From contig NC_134509.1 of NCBI RefSeq assembly GCF_027942865.1, positions 24,982,697 through 25,046,696 on the forward strand: DNA of 64,000 nt. Reading direction: 5' to 3'. The DNA is from Odontesthes bonariensis (taxonomy: Eukaryota; Chordata; Actinopteri; Atheriniformes; Atherinopsidae). The translations under genes were made by a program, and so were the position numbers. Positions 26,101 through 34,400 of this stretch are shown piece by piece. The notes beneath the pieces are model-generated. The model was not told the origin of the DNA. It ran no database searches and saw nothing but the letters and a program-made list of their open reading frames with translations. Numbering within the stretch: the first letter of the stretch is position 1; the number at the start of each line of letters is the position of its first letter.

Positions 26101-28184
26101 CCTCTCATCCCCTCCTTCTCCACTAGGTAAGAACTGTCATGCCATTACACCCCGATGCTGTCTGTTGTTTTTCACAGCCCTGACGATGAAAATGAATATC
26201 CATTCATGAATTTACACTTGAATGACTTACAAAAGGCGTTTGGAGTCTATTAACCCTTTATTTGCAGTTTCACGTGCATTAACAGACTGGATATTCCATA
26301 TTTCCTCTCTTCTGCCCAGCTGTTTTGTCTCTCTTGACCTTTGCTCTTTACCTCTTCGTTGGCAGAAAACGTCTGTCGAGGCTCTTTCTCCAACTCTAGA
26401 AGGAGCCGTCAGGGAAAAGTAAGAGCGCGGCGTTATGGATGCCCTCTGAATGCTTGATTCAATACTTCATTATGAAAAACAAAGGCACAGTAACATGTTT
26501 GTTTATGGGTTTTTTTTCATTCAAATTGTGGCTTGACCATCACCACAGCTGAACACAAACAGTTGAACTTCTCATGACTTTATTGAAAACATAAAGTCAT
26601 TATTATTAGTTTAGGTTGAAAAAAGTAAATGAACAACATCTGTTTGATGAAGATATTCCAGAGAAAGTCTTGTGTTGCGTTATTAAAGATGATTTAAAAT
26701 TGAATCATCAGGCCCTGATGTAGCAAACCTTGATGATCCCTCCACCATGCTCCACAGTTTAACCATGTGGCAGGGAGCACCAGGAAAGCCTCCTGGAAAG
26801 TTGAGAAAAGCCAAATTTATTTTATTGGAGTAGACGTTTCCTGCGTGGTTCCTTTATTCAATGTTCTTCTCATAGTAGACACACGAGCAAAGATTTTAGC
26901 AAGTTGTAGAGATCCTTGGAGTCTTTATTTAGCTTTTTTTTTTAAACCTCATTCAGATTACATCCTCTGTTGGTGTGATCTTTTCAAGATTCCCACTTTT
27001 AAGGAGAGAAACACTGGAGCTGAATCTTCTTTATTTGTAAACATTTAGTCTTCTTATGGTTTGATCAAATTAATAACCTGTTTTTGTAGTCTCTTCTTCC
27101 TCTTTGAAACTTAATAATTCTTCTGCTTACATCCTCTGAACACTATTGTGATGGAGATGCACTTCACACACTGTTCTTTCTCATGAAAAACATGGGCATC
27201 TCTGCAACTAACACTTCCATTCTCACTTTCTGTAGCTGAAACGACTGACTGAAAATAGCTGCTGTAGAGTACAAAAGTTCACTTCCTTACTCCGGCCTGG
27301 ACTCTGAGGGTATTTAGCAAAGAAAGTACACCTGTTTGTTTGGTTACTGGTTTATAAAAGATGAAAACAAGACAAGAAAACAGCATTTTATTAATTTCTT
27401 ATAGAGTTCAACATCTTTAATTGTAAATGTTGTCACGTTATGACATCCTAAAGAAACTTGTGCACTGCGCCTCTGTTTTACTCAGCATAGCTGTTCACGT
27501 CCCACTAACTCTTAACTTAGTGCTGTTGAGATCTCACTTCATTGTGCTCTCCTCATTCTTTGTTTGTCACTTCATGTTTTAATGACTCTTGGCCTTTTTC
27601 TTAGGTTTCATTTCAACAAAACTCCAGATCCTGTTACATCACAGCCGGCTCTCTAACATGCTTCTCCATCTTTTAGAGATGACACTCAGAACTAACTGAA
27701 ACTGTTGGCGTTGGCTTGTCTCGTTTACTAGTTCATTAAAGTGCATGCAAAAGAGCTGCGCTCCATGTATGAGCTTTGTTTAATTCATGTTATCTTTGTT
27801 TTGTTTGGCAGCCTTCACTCTTACGGCCTGCCATCTTGTCGGAACTGTGAGCACGTGAGCACTTCATCTTCCTCCCACCTGCAGCACTTTGGCCAGGGAG
27901 GCCACACGACCACCACCACAAATGTAACCACGTCATCACTGGGACTCCTGCAGCTGCTGCGACAGCGCGGCATCTCAGCCTCTCCTAATCCATACAGCAA
28001 CCTGCACTACAGCCCACAACCTTCACGTTCCACAGTGAAAGACAAAGGTGGAGGGACGAGCATTTTCAGCCTGAACTTAGTGGAGAAGCTTCAAAGCCTC
28101 GGGCTGCACAGAGTGGCAGCCTGGGGGATGATGGGCCTCAGTGGAGAAGAGAGAGAATCAGTCCAACATCCTCCTAAAGTGTGA
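7400..28184 (+). CDS. hap1: Huntingtin-associated protein 1 / TRAK-family motor adaptor, spliced gene
   Basis: This adaptor links organelles, and in HAP1 huntingtin, to dynein-dynactin and kinesin. Exons: ?-7724, 7948-8136, 18759-18835, 19008-19124, 19201-19295, 19909-20017, 20102-20180, 20269-20399, 20943-21017, 21305-21516, 24661-24879, 25028-25365, 25665-25853, 26024-26126 and 27812-28184. From the Asp codon split by the first intron, these total exactly 768 codons plus stop. The product reads like TRAK1/2 throughout: the N-terminal acidic motif (YDNDDWLHTPL), the HAP1_N coiled coil, and the TRAK C-terminal blocks (LHHWQQLAKP, SSLGLLQLLRQRGIS). The frame is open back to 7400 but has no Met, and a TGA lies at 7397, so the first coding exon of the long form was not found. 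I name it hap1 rather than trak because gast and type I keratins follow. Mammalian HAP1 lacks the TRAK-like C-terminus kept here. Confidence 0.8.
8492..8917. mobile_element. Non-autonomous DNA transposon (MITE) with terminal inverted repeats
   Basis: The left end reads GTTAAAGCTGCCGTCGGC and the right end is its near-perfect reverse complement, GTCGACCGCAGCTTTAAC. No ORF lies between them. If the TTAA at each end is the target duplication, this would fit a piggyBac-type insertion, but that is inference. It sits in the large hap1 intron. Confidence 0.6.
9048..9638 (-). CDS. Glu-rich hypothetical ORF inside the hap1 intron
   Basis: A 196-codon open frame on the strand opposite to hap1. Its central third is a pure Glu tract encoded by a GAG/GGA repeat. 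The flanks are non-repetitive and look protein-like: before the tract LLDLARMENSVLGNALEG, after it NIDEITSEQIKMFSS and VVWRILENKVVQIQG. A second minus-strand frame at 8873-9109 overlaps its 3' end and continues with a similar Lys/Glu-rich composition (for example HEPAKECINQRGKEAKDN), as if a frameshift separated two parts of one coding sequence. I do not recognise the family. The likeliest explanations are a decayed retrocopy or an intronic gene fragment; a chance frame through the microsatellite is less likely because the flanks are also open. Confidence 0.3.
   Translation of the reverse strand: MGNDLTLVKFVWVFSQAQTTLPLLDLARMENSVLGNALEGEPEEEEEEEEEEEEEEEEEEEEEEEEEEEEEEEEEKEEKEEEEEEDKDKDKSKDYNVEITENIDEITSEQIKMFSSVENLNKYKIHSIISELVQFTASVVWRILENKVVQIQGQSSGEIHIRVRLEIGEPINSLSEIEKNMEPQQTCQGKAANQNS
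9382..9513 (+). repeat. (TCC)n trinucleotide microsatellite, about 130 bp
   Basis: Nearly uninterrupted TCC repeats with two TTC interruptions near the left end. On the minus strand they encode the Glu tract of the ORF at 9048-9638. On the plus strand they give a meaningless poly-Ser frame. Confidence 0.95.
11551..12371 (+). mobile_element. Unclassified dispersed repeat, copy 1
   Basis: About 820 bp running from ATAATTAGGGACCGAGCAG to GCAGCTTTCTAG. It holds blocks such as CTCATGAAATTTTGCGAGCG and TGACTCTGTAGCACCCCCTA. The same start, the block near 11650-11770 and the same CTAG end recur in inverted orientation at 31924-32117 plus 35250-35287. A short hairpin (AGCTGC, TT, GCAGCT) lies just before the terminal CTAG. 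There is no coding capacity. I remember this as a common fish repeat but cannot assign a superfamily. Confidence 0.65.
12410..13096 (+). mobile_element. Non-autonomous hAT transposon with BED-finger remnant
   Basis: The ends are TAGGGCTGG and CCAGCCCTA, inverted repeats typical of hAT elements. They are flanked by a perfect 8-bp target duplication, ATTTTTAA, at 12402-12409 and 13097-13104. Inside, 12738-12830 can be read as a BED-type zinc finger remnant (CKHCQVELSS, then LKYHLKAKHT) with its Cys and His pattern kept. The left half carries about four tandem copies of a roughly 31-bp unit (12525-12625). No transposase catalytic domain remains, so movement would have needed an enzyme supplied elsewhere. 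Confidence 0.85.
14159..14377 (+). CDS. Upstream ORF in the hap1 alternative first exon
   Basis: A 72-codon frame (starting MTTDGPYTLRDYILTP) ends in TGA at 14375-14377, three bases before the ATG at 14381 and in the same frame. It may be a regulatory uORF, or a former N-terminal coding segment cut off by one stop. A TATA-like TTATATATTAAC lies inside it near 14189, so transcription may start after the uORF ATG. In that case the uORF would not be translated. Confidence 0.35.
   Translation: MTTDGPYTLRDYILTPSSSDSPAHTNTDVYAPSHRLADAVLLAHTSQQNHARDTAGDSQHSQDTVKSEERGI
14420..14591 (+). CDS. hap1: hap1 alternative first coding exon
   Basis: The frame opens at 14381 (weak context), but the ATG at 14420 sits in a strong TCACCATGG context and is the likelier start. 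It encodes MEVWSSSASEVEEDEK, an acidic region, a run of about ten Asn from an AAC repeat, and LCREVTQ. It ends in phase 1 at a GTGAGA donor. Splicing to 18759 gives REVTQ-VLCSDRVGQVTKTY, in frame with the whole downstream protein (762 residues from this Met). From memory, an alternative TRAK1 isoform in mammals joins a unique acidic N-terminus at the same place to give VLCAERV. This form would lack the DDWLHTPL block of the long isoform. Confidence 0.65.
18759..21516 (+). CDS. hap1: hap1 coiled-coil (HAP1_N) exon block
   Basis: Eight exons encode the long coiled coil. They start LLCSDRVGQVTKTYHDIKAV and run through LAARIGQSLLKQN. This last matches the CC1-box (A-A-x-x-G) through which such adaptors bind dynein light intermediate chain. 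Next come LRHELSMRDDLLQFY, IKRNESSTSLSNF, LKSLEEENRNLRSE and ISSLLAQIVDLQ. MDSLAAEIEGT follows, containing an L-A-x-E motif of the Spindly type that contacts dynactin. All junctions keep phase. The intron after 21017 begins GCAAGT rather than GT, a GC-AG intron. The following 3.1-kb intron contains an unrelated gene on the opposite strand. Confidence 0.85.
22548..23368 (-). CDS. Coiled-coil protein gene nested in a hap1 intron
   Basis: Two exons on the minus strand: 23368-22745 (donor GTACGC) and 22634-22548, which ends in TGA. They encode a Pro/Ala/Glu-rich stretch, then about 160 residues of strongly charged heptad-like sequence: KNIHKLSSNNTNLMEEKL, YDSKYTFVINEIRKVEED, LRKTQQNYNEQRAEMMRKEK and KMKCEALEVRLREERAER. 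The tail is FVFKGRRQDDSTDDDAAV. The first in-frame Met is at 23209, but 53 open codons precede it behind an acceptor-like TTTTCAAAG. An upstream exon with the true start is therefore probable and was not found. A splice-donor-like ACACG/GTAAG at about 23956 may end a 5' UTR exon. An ATTAAA on this strand (22518-22513) could serve for polyadenylation. I do not recognise the family. Confidence 0.6.
24661..28184 (+). CDS. hap1: hap1 C-terminal exon block
   Basis: Five coding exons: 24661-24879, 25028-25365, 25665-25853, 26024-26126 and 27812-28184. They encode NHPWRVFETVKVVNKFG, TSTPRTSWYGSDNASL, LGQPGTPGGQDLEAALRN, RSYLPDRLQIVKPLEG, SVTLHHWQQLAKPNLGGIL and YSLNDLEEDEPD. They continue with THTITTCKVLQPS and the final SSLGLLQLLRQRGISASP, then LNLVEKLQSLGLHRVAAWG. 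These blocks line up one after another with the TRAK1/2 C-terminal half, the region linked there to mitochondrial cargo. The protein ends about 150 residues earlier than TRAK1. The 26126 to 27812 junction is in phase, with the candidate exon at 26366-26418 skipped. Confidence 0.82.
26366..26418 (+). pseudogene. hap1: Candidate poison or decayed cassette exon of hap1
   Basis: Flanked by GTTGGCAG and GTAAGAGC, both good splice signals, and 53 bp long, so its inclusion shifts the frame. In the incoming frame it reads RKRLSRLFLQL then TAG (26397-26399). One base out of frame it reads GSFSNSRRSRQGK, which resembles the TRAK segment RRLS..ESFTNTREST. That pattern suggests a real TRAK exon that suffered an indel between RLS and GSF. 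It may now be skipped, or be used to give a short C-terminus. Confidence 0.45.
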
Positions 28185-29375
28185 TGTGTGCACCACTGAC
28201 TCCTCTCGTGTTCACCGCAGTGACTTTGATAAGCTATACGATTCCCACTGTGCAGTTCAGGACCCACCACAGCACCCGTGTCTTGAAAACAAAAGCCACA
28301 GAATGTGTTAGAGCCATACTTGAGTCGTTAGTAGTGTGTCTCTGTAGCCTTTTCAATGAACTCGTGCACAGTAGAGTTACTTGTTTGTGAGATGTCTCCA
28401 TCTCAGGACCTCCGCCTGATTACCAGTCACATTTCTGCTTTTTACACAAAAAAAAAAAGATCATGAAAAGAAATCTTTTTTATACTGTGTTTTGTGAATG
28501 TTTTACACCTCTCCCCATCGCTGGTTTTAAACACCTCATCGCTTGTTATTTTTGTTTTAGTTTCCAAAGTGAAACATCAGCTGTGTGTAAATAATAGCAT
28601 TGTTGTTTAATATTTAAAGAAAAGACTACATGCAGTAAATTACTGTTGGTTGAAACCACAAATCAAACTGATGCTGTCACACTGAAGAATATTCAAATGC
28701 ACTCAAATGAAACACTCTGGTCTTCCTGCTTATACGCTGCTATGTTTAGAAAAGCATGTCATGTAGACCATTGTCAAATATGCTGATCGAGGACACATCT
28801 GTACCAGATGAAATGAGATGAGTGACTGAAGTAAAAAAAAAAAAAAAAAAAAATGCAGCTGTCTGCTCTCGCACACAACTCTCCTCCTTTTGAGTCAAAC
28901 CTCACTGAAACCAAATGGGGTTTGCTGTGTTGCCTCAAAGGCAGCGAATAGGATTAGAAGCAACACGTGTACTCACTGTTGACGCTGACTGAAAATCATG
29001 CTTGTACAAATCTGCTGTATTTCATGTTGTCAGGAATATTTAAACTGCTGGGATTTGATCAAAAATCATGCTGGGCATTCAAAGTGATCTCTTGATCATG
29101 TTCATAGTATTTAATAAATGATAATATAGACATTGTCATGATCATTTAAACAGCATGTTTCTGTCTGAACAACCAGCTCTAGCAAAAGAAAGGCATAGGA
29201 TACTGTGGATTTAAAAGGGAAGAAATCACAAACACAGGTTTTAATACTTTGTGTTCTGACTTAAATCAGCCAAACCACTGTTTTTCTGCACTGCTCTTCT
29301 CTGTAGTCTGTCAGATGTCTGTCAGTGTGTATACATTGTAACGCCTGTGAATAAAACTTTGCATTTCCAACCAGC
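28185..29375 (+). other. hap1: hap1 3' untranslated region
   Basis: About 1.2 kb of AT-rich sequence after the stop, without coding potential, holding a 21-bp A run at 28833-28853. It ends at the AATAAA at 29350-29355. The 3' end faces that of gast, and the two poly(A) signals are only about 110 bp apart. Confidence 0.6.
29350..29355 (+). terminator. hap1: hap1 poly(A) signal
   Basis: Canonical AATAAA in GTGAATAAAACTTTG, the last good signal before the convergent gast gene. Confidence 0.6.
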
Positions 29376-29466
29376 GGGGCTTTGAGTGTCTCTAAGTCCA
29401 CTCGTAACCACACAGAAATCAACACATATGGAGTCGAGACTGTTGTTATAAGTCTGCAAAAAAAAT

Positions 29467-29472
29467 TTTATT
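29467..29472 (-). terminator. gast: gast poly(A) signal
   Basis: TTTATT on the plus strand, that is AATAAA on the minus strand, about 95 bp downstream of the gastrin stop codon. Confidence 0.65.
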
Positions 29473-29564
29473 TAGAAACTTTCAGGGGGGTAAAACCACG
29501 ACTTTCTGTACAATCTTAACAAAGAGCAGAAATCTCCAGCTGGTGTTTTGTTAATGCTGCGCCC

Positions 29565-30017
29565 TCATTCTGCGTCCCGACGTCCGAAGTCCACCCAGCC
29601 CTGGTAGTCCCGATCTGACATGCAGTCAGAGCTCATCACCTCTGTGAACAAACCATGCCTACATGAACCACACACACAACACTTCAGTGCACAGATCTGA
29701 GCGTTCTCAGAAATTTCTGCTCCGATTCTTCGAGAAACGACCAACAAAAGAACATTGAGCATACCTGAAATGGCTTGCATGATCTGTTTGGTCATCGTCT
29801 CCCGATCATCCTCAGATAGGTGTGCACGTCTCTCTGCCCGAGATGCCGGCATCAGTCTGCCAGCCGAGCCTCGTGCGTTCTCCCTCTTGGCCAGAAGCTG
29901 CTGTAGGACATTCGTCTCTTTGGCTCCTCCGGCTGCAGACGTCTCAGGTGAGGAGGCTGCATCTGATACAAGCAGCGCCACCAACAGTGCAAATACCACA
30001 AGGATGTTCCCTGACAT
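29565..30017 (-). CDS. gast: Preprogastrin (gastrin/CCK family hormone precursor)
   Basis: A secreted precursor of the gut hormone that stimulates acid secretion through CCK2-type receptors. Coding exons 30017-29765 and 29641-29565 (intron 29764-29642) give 109 residues. The start is the ATG after the acceptor at 30020-30021. Residues 1-22 are a signal peptide (MSGNILVVFALLVALLVSDA). A pro-region with Arg-rich sites (RAERRAHL) follows, and the end is SDRDYQGWVDFGRRDAE. Cleavage after Arg and at GRR, then amidation on Gly, would give an octapeptide ending in Phe-amide. Tyr lies seven residues from the amidated Phe with Asp before it, the CCK-type sulfation position also used by fish gastrins. 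The core reads WVDF instead of the usual WMDF. The position between hap1 and keratins argues for gastrin rather than CCK. Confidence 0.88.
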   Translation of the reverse strand: MSGNILVVFALLVALLVSDAASSPETSAAGGAKETNVLQQLLAKRENARGSAGRLMPASRAERRAHLSEDDRETMTKQIMQAISGMLNVLLLVVSRRIGAEISENAQICALKCCVCGSCRHGLFTEVMSSDCMSDRDYQGWVDFGRRDAE

Positions 30018-30100
30018 GTCTGTGCAGAAGAAGAGAGAGCAACCTCTGTCAGAGGCACATGTAAAATGACTTGAAAGGTGATAAAAAGAAGTGACTGTAC

Positions 30101-30170
30101 CTGTGAGGGCAGGATGAGATATGTACACACCAAAGAAGGGTGGTGCCTCTGGTGCAAATCTGTGGACTCT
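30101..30170 (-). other. gast: gast 5' untranslated exon
   Basis: A donor CACAG/GTACAG at 30101/30100 and the acceptor at 30020 bound an 81-bp intron just before the start codon. The transcription start is placed about 30 bp after the TATA box and is approximate. Confidence 0.5.
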
Positions 30171-30197
30171 GTGTGCCGGAGAGCTCTTTGCTGTCAC

Positions 30198-30204
30198 ATA
30201 TATA
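30198..30204 (-). promoter_or_regulatory. gast: gast TATA box
   Basis: CTTATATATG on the minus strand, about 30 bp upstream of the inferred first exon and about 180 bp upstream of the start codon. Confidence 0.55.
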
Positions 30205-30259
30205 AGCAGCGCAGCCTAAAATCAAAGACTGATAACAGCGTTCGCTGCAGAACATTTGA

Positions 30260-31920
30260 TTGATTGAGAGACGGATACTTTAGAAGGAAGTGCGTAAAGG
30301 AACCACTCAGAGAAACCCATAATTATGCTTTTCACCTACCTGGAAAGGCCTCTTTTAACACAGCAATAACAATAAAACAACTCAATGTGTTTACATAAGA
30401 AATCCAATAGTCCTTTAGAGCCTGTTATCACCAACACAAAGAAACAAATGTAACTATGGAGCCGCTTTGGAAGATTTGGCTTTAAAGACTGAAAGCCAGA
30501 AAGAATATTGCTATTTTTCAGTATATATTTTGTAGAATTCTAGCTTTTTATCCTTTCTTGAGGTTACATTTAACTGCAAACTGATCATGTGACAAATAAA
30601 CTCTCTTTATCTTTATTCCTGAGGCTCAAAAGCATGAAGTAAAACAAAACTTTTTTTTATGGGTCTTCTGTGCTGTCAGTGTTGCTGTGTTTCTCCTTTT
30701 ATGAAACGTTTTCTGCTTTTATTTTTGTCGTTGTGAGAAGTTTTGTTTTCTGGTAGATTTCAAGAACTGATTTACGAAATAAACACTGTAAACAACTAAA
30801 TAAGTTTCAGAAAACCAGCTCATTGTGTTTTCAATCCAGTTCTGTTTAGTTTTATTTATTTATATGCATATAGCACCAAATTACAGCAAGAAACAGTCCA
30901 ATTCCAGCCAATTATAATCCATTTCATTGTAATACAATCATAATCCAATCAGATCAAATTAATTAAAAAACAAATTAGTCTAAAATACACACTGATGGTT
31001 GAGTTGAGGCTGTTTTATTGGTGAAGAAGGAATACACGGCTCAACAGAGAGGACTCTCAGTCAGCCTGCAGAAAACAAACCTGGGTGTGTTCTTATTCTC
31101 TTCTATCAGTGATGAATAATAAGCAGTTCTTAGGAGTTATTGAACTATCATGTGATCAGCTGCCGTCCCGTCGTCGCTCTAAACTTTAACAGAGAAAATC
31201 TAACACTTAAAACCGGCTTTTCTTTCTTTGTAGAAACAGATGTCCTTAAATTTAAGTTAACGTTAACATTGAATCTCATGTCTGGGTGGAGGTGAACATC
31301 TGTGGTCTGTACTTTCCAGATGATATATTGTCACCCTTTCAGAAAGAACACCCCAGAATACTTTAGCGCTGTTTACATACTGTATGGATTTTTTTGTGAA
31401 GTGGTCCAGTTCCTCTGTTTCCAGTTTGCATTGACAGCCTGTGCTGTTTACCAGCCTGTAAAGCAGAAATAACTCAAACACAGCCTTAAAACCAGATATG
31501 CCTTTTTAACTCACATAAAAGAAGTCTCTAGGACTACTTTCTTAAACCTTTGTGCAGGTAAGACAGTCAGGAATATCCTGTCTCAGGGTGATGCAGGGTA
31601 ATCAAGGCTGGACCGTGTTTTAAGTTCGTAGCTTTCTCTCTATTCTTATCCCCTCATCGTCTGGTTCCAGTTAAACAACATTACTTGCCCCCCCACTAAC
31701 TCTAATATCATTGTTTGGTTTCTCTCCGTTTATCTGAATGAATAAAACTGATCTGAACTGAAGTCTTGATCTACCAGGCAGTAAAACCACCATCATGCAA
31801 GACATTGTGACCAGTAAGTGAATTAAAGCAGCGATGCAGCAAATTAGGAATAATTCTGCAGGTTTTAACGATGTTACAGGTGAACTTTGGTCTTATAATG
31901 CTGTGCTGGAAAGGTAATCA
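30260..31920. other. Non-coding spacer after gast
   Basis: AT-rich, with no supported gene. A segment at about 30843-30960 (TTTATTTATTTATATGCATA, then GCACCAAATTACAGC) resembles the 3' tail of a fish LINE. EIF1, which lies beside GAST in mammals, was not seen here. Confidence 0.4.
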
Positions 31921-31923
31921 CAA

Positions 31924-32117
31924 CTAGAAAGCTGCAATGCGGGGACCATTTTTAAGCATCGTAGGGGGCGCTACAGAGCCAATGAGCGACTCCCAAAAAT
32001 ATAAAGTTTAGATTCTTTCATGTCGTCGACTGGCAGGTGGTGCAAAATTTCATGAGTTTTCGAGTACCTTTTGCAAAGAAGAAGAAAAAAGAAGAAGAAT
32101 CCTTACAGATACAATAG
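31924..32117 (-). mobile_element. Unclassified dispersed repeat, copy 2, first part
   Basis: Inverted relative to the copy at 11551-12371: it begins CTAGAAAGCTGC, contains TCATGTCGTCGACTGGCAGG, and stops at AGATACAATAG. The repeat resumes at 35250 with GGGTCCTTGCAGTTTCACTG, so about 3.1 kb of other DNA is inserted. Compared with copy 1, much of the middle of the repeat is missing. Confidence 0.7.
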
Positions 32118-32584
32118 CCGCTTTCGGACTGTAGGAACCTTTGGCAGTTCTTATAACCTTCGGATATACAGGAACTCGGGACCATCACCCTCAGTTCCTA
32201 TAACCATTTTAGCTCCTTCTCCGAGGCTGGGTCTGTTCTGGGTTCTATAGGAACACATCTGACGGAGGTGTTTGGTGGTCGGTAGCTACGCCCCTTGTCA
32301 TGTTGTCACGGCTGAAATGTTTACTCATACGACACGGACACAACCTGCGCGTGTTTAATAAGTTCAACTGACACTTGTCTCCTTTGTCTGCGGCGCTCTG
32401 CTCTCCTTCCTTCATGAAACGAAGAAATATCGCCTGCGCTCGATCCTTCGTCTCCTGACTCTCTCTGTGAGCTCTTCCAGCCTCGACGTTAGACCATCAT
32501 GCAGACCATGAACACGGTGGCCTCCCCGCTCTCCATATTAGTTTCTTTGTGGTGTTTTTTTCTTCTCTCCTTACTTTTCGCGGG

Positions 32585-32616
32585 TTTTGTTTTGTTTTGT
32601 TTTGTTTTGTTTTGTT
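32585..32616 (+). repeat. (TTTTG)n microsatellite
   Basis: About six copies of the TTTTG pentamer within the left arm of the composite transposon. Confidence 0.9.
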
Positions 32617-32780
32617 GTTGAATGTGGCGCTAAAGTAAAGCCGAATTTACAGTAGCGGTGGCGGACCGTGACGTCAAAATGACGTTTCAGGCATGGCGCT
32701 TCCCTTGAAAAGACGGCGCAGCGCGTTGTCGTGCACCAGTCGATTTTTGTAACTTGGCGGCGCCGAGAACGACGAACCGG

Positions 32781-33035
32781 ATGGACCAATGTGAGACCAG
32801 GCTCAGTCAGGAGGTGCGTTTGTACAGGCAGCTGTACGAAACTGCAGTGAAACAGCACAGGGAGCACGTAAACTCCCAAAACTCGGGGACAGAGATTGGC
32901 AGAACTTTGGGGAAAGAGGGAGAGTTCTGTAAGAATGTGTGGAAGAAGCTACGGGACAGATACGTGAAGGCAAAGAAGAGGGTAGAGACTCAAAAAGTGG
33001 TGATGCTGGGGGCTTCAGACCATCACCTCTTTTAA
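32781..33035 (+). CDS. MADF-domain protein of a PIF/Harbinger element
   Basis: An 84-codon ORF from an ATG in CGGATGG context. It reads VRLYRQLYETAVKQHREH, then IGRTLGKEGEFCKNVWKK and LRDRYVKAKKRVE. This is a MADF (Myb/SANT-like) DNA-binding domain: an N-terminal helix with LY, a LG..C...W spacing and an LRDRY end. In Harbinger elements the second protein helps the transposase enter the nucleus and bind ends. The frame stops soon after the domain, so it is probably truncated compared with a full Myb-like protein. Confidence 0.65.
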   Translation: MDQCETRLSQEVRLYRQLYETAVKQHREHVNSQNSGTEIGRTLGKEGEFCKNVWKKLRDRYVKAKKRVETQKVVMLGASDHHLF

Positions 33036-33353
33036 CTGAATTAAAAAATTAAAATTATCCGAATACTGCAGCAGTATCATTAATTACAGTATTCTTGCTC
33101 CTGACAGTGGCATTTTTTTCTTCTCGACTTTCGTGGTTGTAGAGTAGCGGTAACCTTCCCGTAGCAGCGCCACCTCTGTGATGGAGAAGATTGCGACTAC
33201 TGGCGCATCGACTTTCGCCACTATATACAGCCACTTTGTCTTTGCCACGATATATCGCCGCTATATATTGCGGGCACGAAATCGTGACGTCATCAACATT
33301 GCTCGCGCTAGCAGACGCGGCAACCATGCGAGAGCCTTGAAGCCTGATTCTTA

Positions 33354-34400
33354 CGGTAGGCGTCCACTATTCCGGCACGTCAAGCCGTATCCAACGCATT
33401 CAATTCATTTTCAATGAAATCCGGCCGATCGTTGTCGCCGTGCTCGCAAAGCATGCTGGGATTCCGGCACGGCGAGCGGCGGACCTGCGGTACGTCAAAA
33501 AGTTGGGCTCGGCCTGACTTTATGCAAATTTGCCACGGCAGACGGAGTGCGTTATCCAATGACAGTAGATCATGTGTTCTCCTGTGTCGCAGCAGCAGCA
33601 GCAGCACAATAGCAGCTCTCCTCGCTCGCAGATTCGGATCCATGGTACAATATGAAATAAAGTTCCATTGCTGACGATTTATACACATTAATTTCCCTCC
33701 AAAACTCAAATTTTTAGAGGGAGAAACTTCGGTTGGTTAAAATCACAAGTTATTGACGCTAGGCGTCCACTATTCCGGCACGTCAAGCCGTATCCAACGC
33801 ATTCAATTCATTTTCAATGAAATCCGGCCGATCGTTGTCGCCGTGCTCGCAAAGCATGCTGGGATTCCGGCACGGCGAGCGGGGGACTTGCGGCACGTCA
33901 AAAAGTTGGGCTCGCTCGAAGTTTATGCAAATTTGCCACGGCAGACGGAGTGCGTTATCCAATGACTGTAGATCATGTGATCTCCTGTGTCGGCTCAGCA
34001 GCTCTCTTCGCTCGCAGATCCACAGCCATGGTGAAATACGAAATAATTTTCCATTGCTGACGATTTATACACATTAATTTCCCTCCAAAACTCAAATTTT
34101 TAGAGGGAGAAACTTCGGTTGGTTAAAATCACAAGTTATTTACTTTTACCCCGGAGCACGTATGTTCTATACAACTTCGTATACAAGCCCCTCTGTACAC
34201 GCCCACTGCAGCAGCAACACGGCGAGACTAGGCATCCAATCCGGCGAGTTACGTTGACGTGCCGGAATAGTGGACGCCTAGCCTTACTTTCCCCCGGAGC
34301 CATACACGCCCCACACACCCACTGTAGTAGCAACACGGCGACAACTAGGCATCCAATCCGGCGAGTTACGTTGACGTGCCGGAATAGTGGACGCCTAGCC
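33354..34400. mobile_element. Self-nested MITE with TTA target duplication
   Basis: Flanked by TTA at 33351-33353 and 34401-34403. The left end reads CGGTAGGCGTCCACTATTCC, and the right end is its inverted copy with two changes in the first three bases. A second left end starts at about 33759 and a second right end finishes at 34283, giving the order left-left-right-right. The two left arms (about 33358-33750 and 33761-34140) are near-identical, as are the two right arms. This is what insertion of one copy into another of the same family would give. It has no protein-coding capacity. Confidence 0.75.

Noticed and set aside
29565-30197. A single 210-codon ORF covering the gastrin gene
   Set aside because: It reads through two introns; clear splice sites and the signal peptide start give a 109-residue precursor instead.
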